Part shown: positions 62,819 through 64,000 of the stretch, in pieces
How positions within the stretch are numbered: position 1 is the stretch's first letter
How the letters are laid out: each line of letters opens with the position of its first letter
DNA from: Mucilaginibacter achroorhodeus
GTDB taxonomy: Bacteria > Bacteroidota > Bacteroidia > Sphingobacteriales > Sphingobacteriaceae
Reading direction: 5' to 3'
Assembly (NCBI RefSeq): GCF_007846095.1
Contig: NZ_VOEI01000002.1
Span: 682,001 to 746,000 of the forward strand
Length of the DNA stretch: 64,000 nt
The notes under the pieces: generated by a model
Told to the model about the DNA's origin: nothing
Seen by the model: only the letters and a program-made list of their open reading frames with translations
Databases searched by the model: none
Made by a program: the position numbers and the translations under genes

Positions 62819-64000
62819 TTAAACTTCTTCAGTCTCTTCTTCAGTAGCTGCGTCAGCTTCTGGTTCTGCTTTCTTAGCAGCAGGAGCAGCCGGTTTTTTA
62901 GCCGCTTTGCTTTCTGCGCCTTCCATTTGCTCTTTTAATTGAGCAAGAACGCTAAGATCGCCTAAAGTTGATTTTTCTACTGATTCTTTCACTTTCTTAA
63001 CAGCATTGCTGGCAGTTTTTGCCTCTTTTTTGCGGTTTTCGAAATCCTGTACACGAGCATCAGCACGAGCTTCTTCCCATATACGTGAGTGTGAAATTAC
63101 AATACGCTTGTTCTCTTTGTTGAACTCGATGATTTTGAACTCAGCAGTTTCTTCAGCTTTGATAGATTTACCGTCTTCTTTAACCAGGTGTTTGGTTGGG
63201 CAGAAGCCTTCAACACCGTAAGGTAAAGCTACGATAGCACCTTTATCAGTTACTTTGATAACAGTACCTTCATGGATAGAATCGATGGTGAATACAGTTT
63301 CGAAAGTATCCCAAGGGTTTTCTTCAAGCTGTTTGTGGCCTAAGCTCAGTTTACGGTTCTCGATATCAAGCTCTAATACTACCACGTCTAATTTTTCACC
63401 AACTTTAGTGAATTCGTTAGGGTGGTTAATTTTCTTAGACCATGAAAGATCAGAGATGTGGATCAAACCATCGATACCATCTTCAAGCTCAACAAACACA
63501 CCAAAGTTGGTCATGTTTTTAACGGTAGCAACATGCTGAGTACCTACAGCATATTTCTCACCTGCATTTTGCCATGGATCTGGAGTTAATTGTTTGATAC
63601 CAAGGCTCATTTTGCGCTCGTCGCGGTCTAAAGTTAAAACTTGTGCTTCAACTTCGTCACCAACTTTCAAAAACTCTTGTGGGTTACGCAGGTTTTGAGA
63701 CCATGACATTTCTGATACGTGGATCAAACCTTCAACACCAGGGATGATCTCTAAGAATGCACCGTAATCTGCAACGGTAACAATTTTGCCTTTTACCTTA
63801 GAGCCAATTTGGATGTTCTCATCCAATGACTGCCAAGGGTGTGGAGTAAGTTGTTTTAAACCAAGGGCGATACGTTTTTTCTCGTCATCAAAGTCAAGAA
63901 CAACAACGTTAATCTTTTGATCCAATGCAAGAACTTCGCGTGGATGCTCGATACGGCCCCAAGATATATCTGTAATGTGAAGTAAACCGTCAACACCACC
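62819..64000 (-). CDS. rpsA: 30S ribosomal protein S1 (5' end beyond window)
   Basis: 394 codons are visible; the frame is open to the right edge (GGVDGLLHITDISWGRIEHP at the end of the window), so the gene starts outside. Three complete S1 RNA-binding repeats and the end of another are seen, each with a GLIHISxxSW-like and a KVGxxxxVxVLxxDxxxxKxSLGxKQL-like segment. The last part (about 80 residues) is a Lys/Ala/Glu-rich tail (AAKKPAAPAAKKAEPEA) ending in an acidic EEETEEV. It helps the 30S subunit bind mRNA, important in Bacteroidota where Shine-Dalgarno sequences are scarce. It is followed by a strong terminator. Confidence 0.96.
   Translation of the reverse strand, partial: GGVDGLLHITDISWGRIEHPREVLALDQKINVVVLDFDDEKKRIALGLKQLTPHPWQSLDENIQIGSKVKGKIVTVADYGAFLEIIPGVEGLIHVSEMSWSQNLRNPQEFLKVGDEVEAQVLTLDRDERKMSLGIKQLTPDPWQNAGEKYAVGTQHVATVKNMTNFGVFVELEDGIDGLIHISDLSWSKKINHPNEFTKVGEKLDVVVLELDIENRKLSLGHKQLEENPWDTFETVFTIDSIHEGTVIKVTDKGAIVALPYGVEGFCPTKHLVKEDGKSIKAEETAEFKIIEFNKENKRIVISHSRIWEEARADARVQDFENRKKEAKTASNAVKKVKESVEKSTLGDLSVLAQLKEQMEGAESKAAKKPAAPAAKKAEPEADAATEEETEEV

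Overview
The window looks like a chromosomal segment of a Bacteroidota bacterium, most likely family Sphingobacteriaceae (Mucilaginibacter/Pedobacter-like). The reasons are the gene content (a TonB receptor with an N-terminal carboxypeptidase-like domain, GH29/GH31/GH65/GH130/GH18 enzymes, DUF2027-Smr, DUF892, DUF5009 and a NrtR-type Nudix regulator), promoters that fit the TTTG / TAnnTTTG pattern, the near absence of Shine-Dalgarno sequences, and many short intergenic hairpin repeats. No transposase, phage or CRISPR array was seen. One tRNA (Arg, anticodon TCT) is present.

Layout. 1-2.8 kb: a two-component system (sensor kinase cut by the left edge) and an MFS exporter. 2.8-9.6 kb: an acyltransferase/sugar-deacetylase pair, an M1 peptidase, a DUF892 ferritin-like protein, a Smr protein and a secreted Pro/Thr-rich protein. 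9.7-17.4 kb: a GH130 enzyme, uxaC, a sigma factor / small anti-sigma-like protein / ClpP-paralogue operon, a GH29 fucosidase and a zinc phospholipase C-like protein. 17.4-29.0 kb (minus strand): a three-gene assembly line made of a 2248-aa A-PCP-KS-AT-ACP-aminotransferase protein, a 1347-aa C-A-PCP-TE protein and a phosphopantetheinyl transferase. 29.1-39.5 kb: an OB-fold protein, a TetX-like flavin monooxygenase, a PAS protein, a metallo-beta-lactamase-fold lipoprotein, a PepSY protein plus TonB receptor pair, an SDR-DUF2867 protein and a GH18-like lipoprotein. 39.8-46.6 kb: tRNA-Arg, a BLUF protein with an altered photocentre, and a glycolysis locus (sugar kinase, Nudix-type regulator, pfkA, a degenerate kinase paralogue, gap), then a PPK2. 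46.7-60.5 kb: an SDR with its AraC regulator, then glycogen/maltose genes (glgB, GH31, GH13, GH65) with a methyltransferase and an amine oxidase between or after them. 60.6-64 kb: a small unknown protein, pyrB, pyrR and rpsA (cut by the right edge).

The most notable system is the NRPS-PKS operon. Read colinearly, it loads an amino acid, extends it once with malonate, converts the beta-ketone to an amine with the fused aminotransferase, adds a second amino acid whose A-domain pocket reads as glycine, and releases the product with a thioesterase. This predicts a 3,4-diamino acyl-glycine, an amino analogue of statine. Other points to check are a ClpP with Val where the catalytic Asp should be, a BLUF domain lacking the photoactive Gln, a kinase paralogue without its phosphate loop between pfkA and gap, and a 118-bp terminal-inverted-repeat element present in two full copies and one partial copy.
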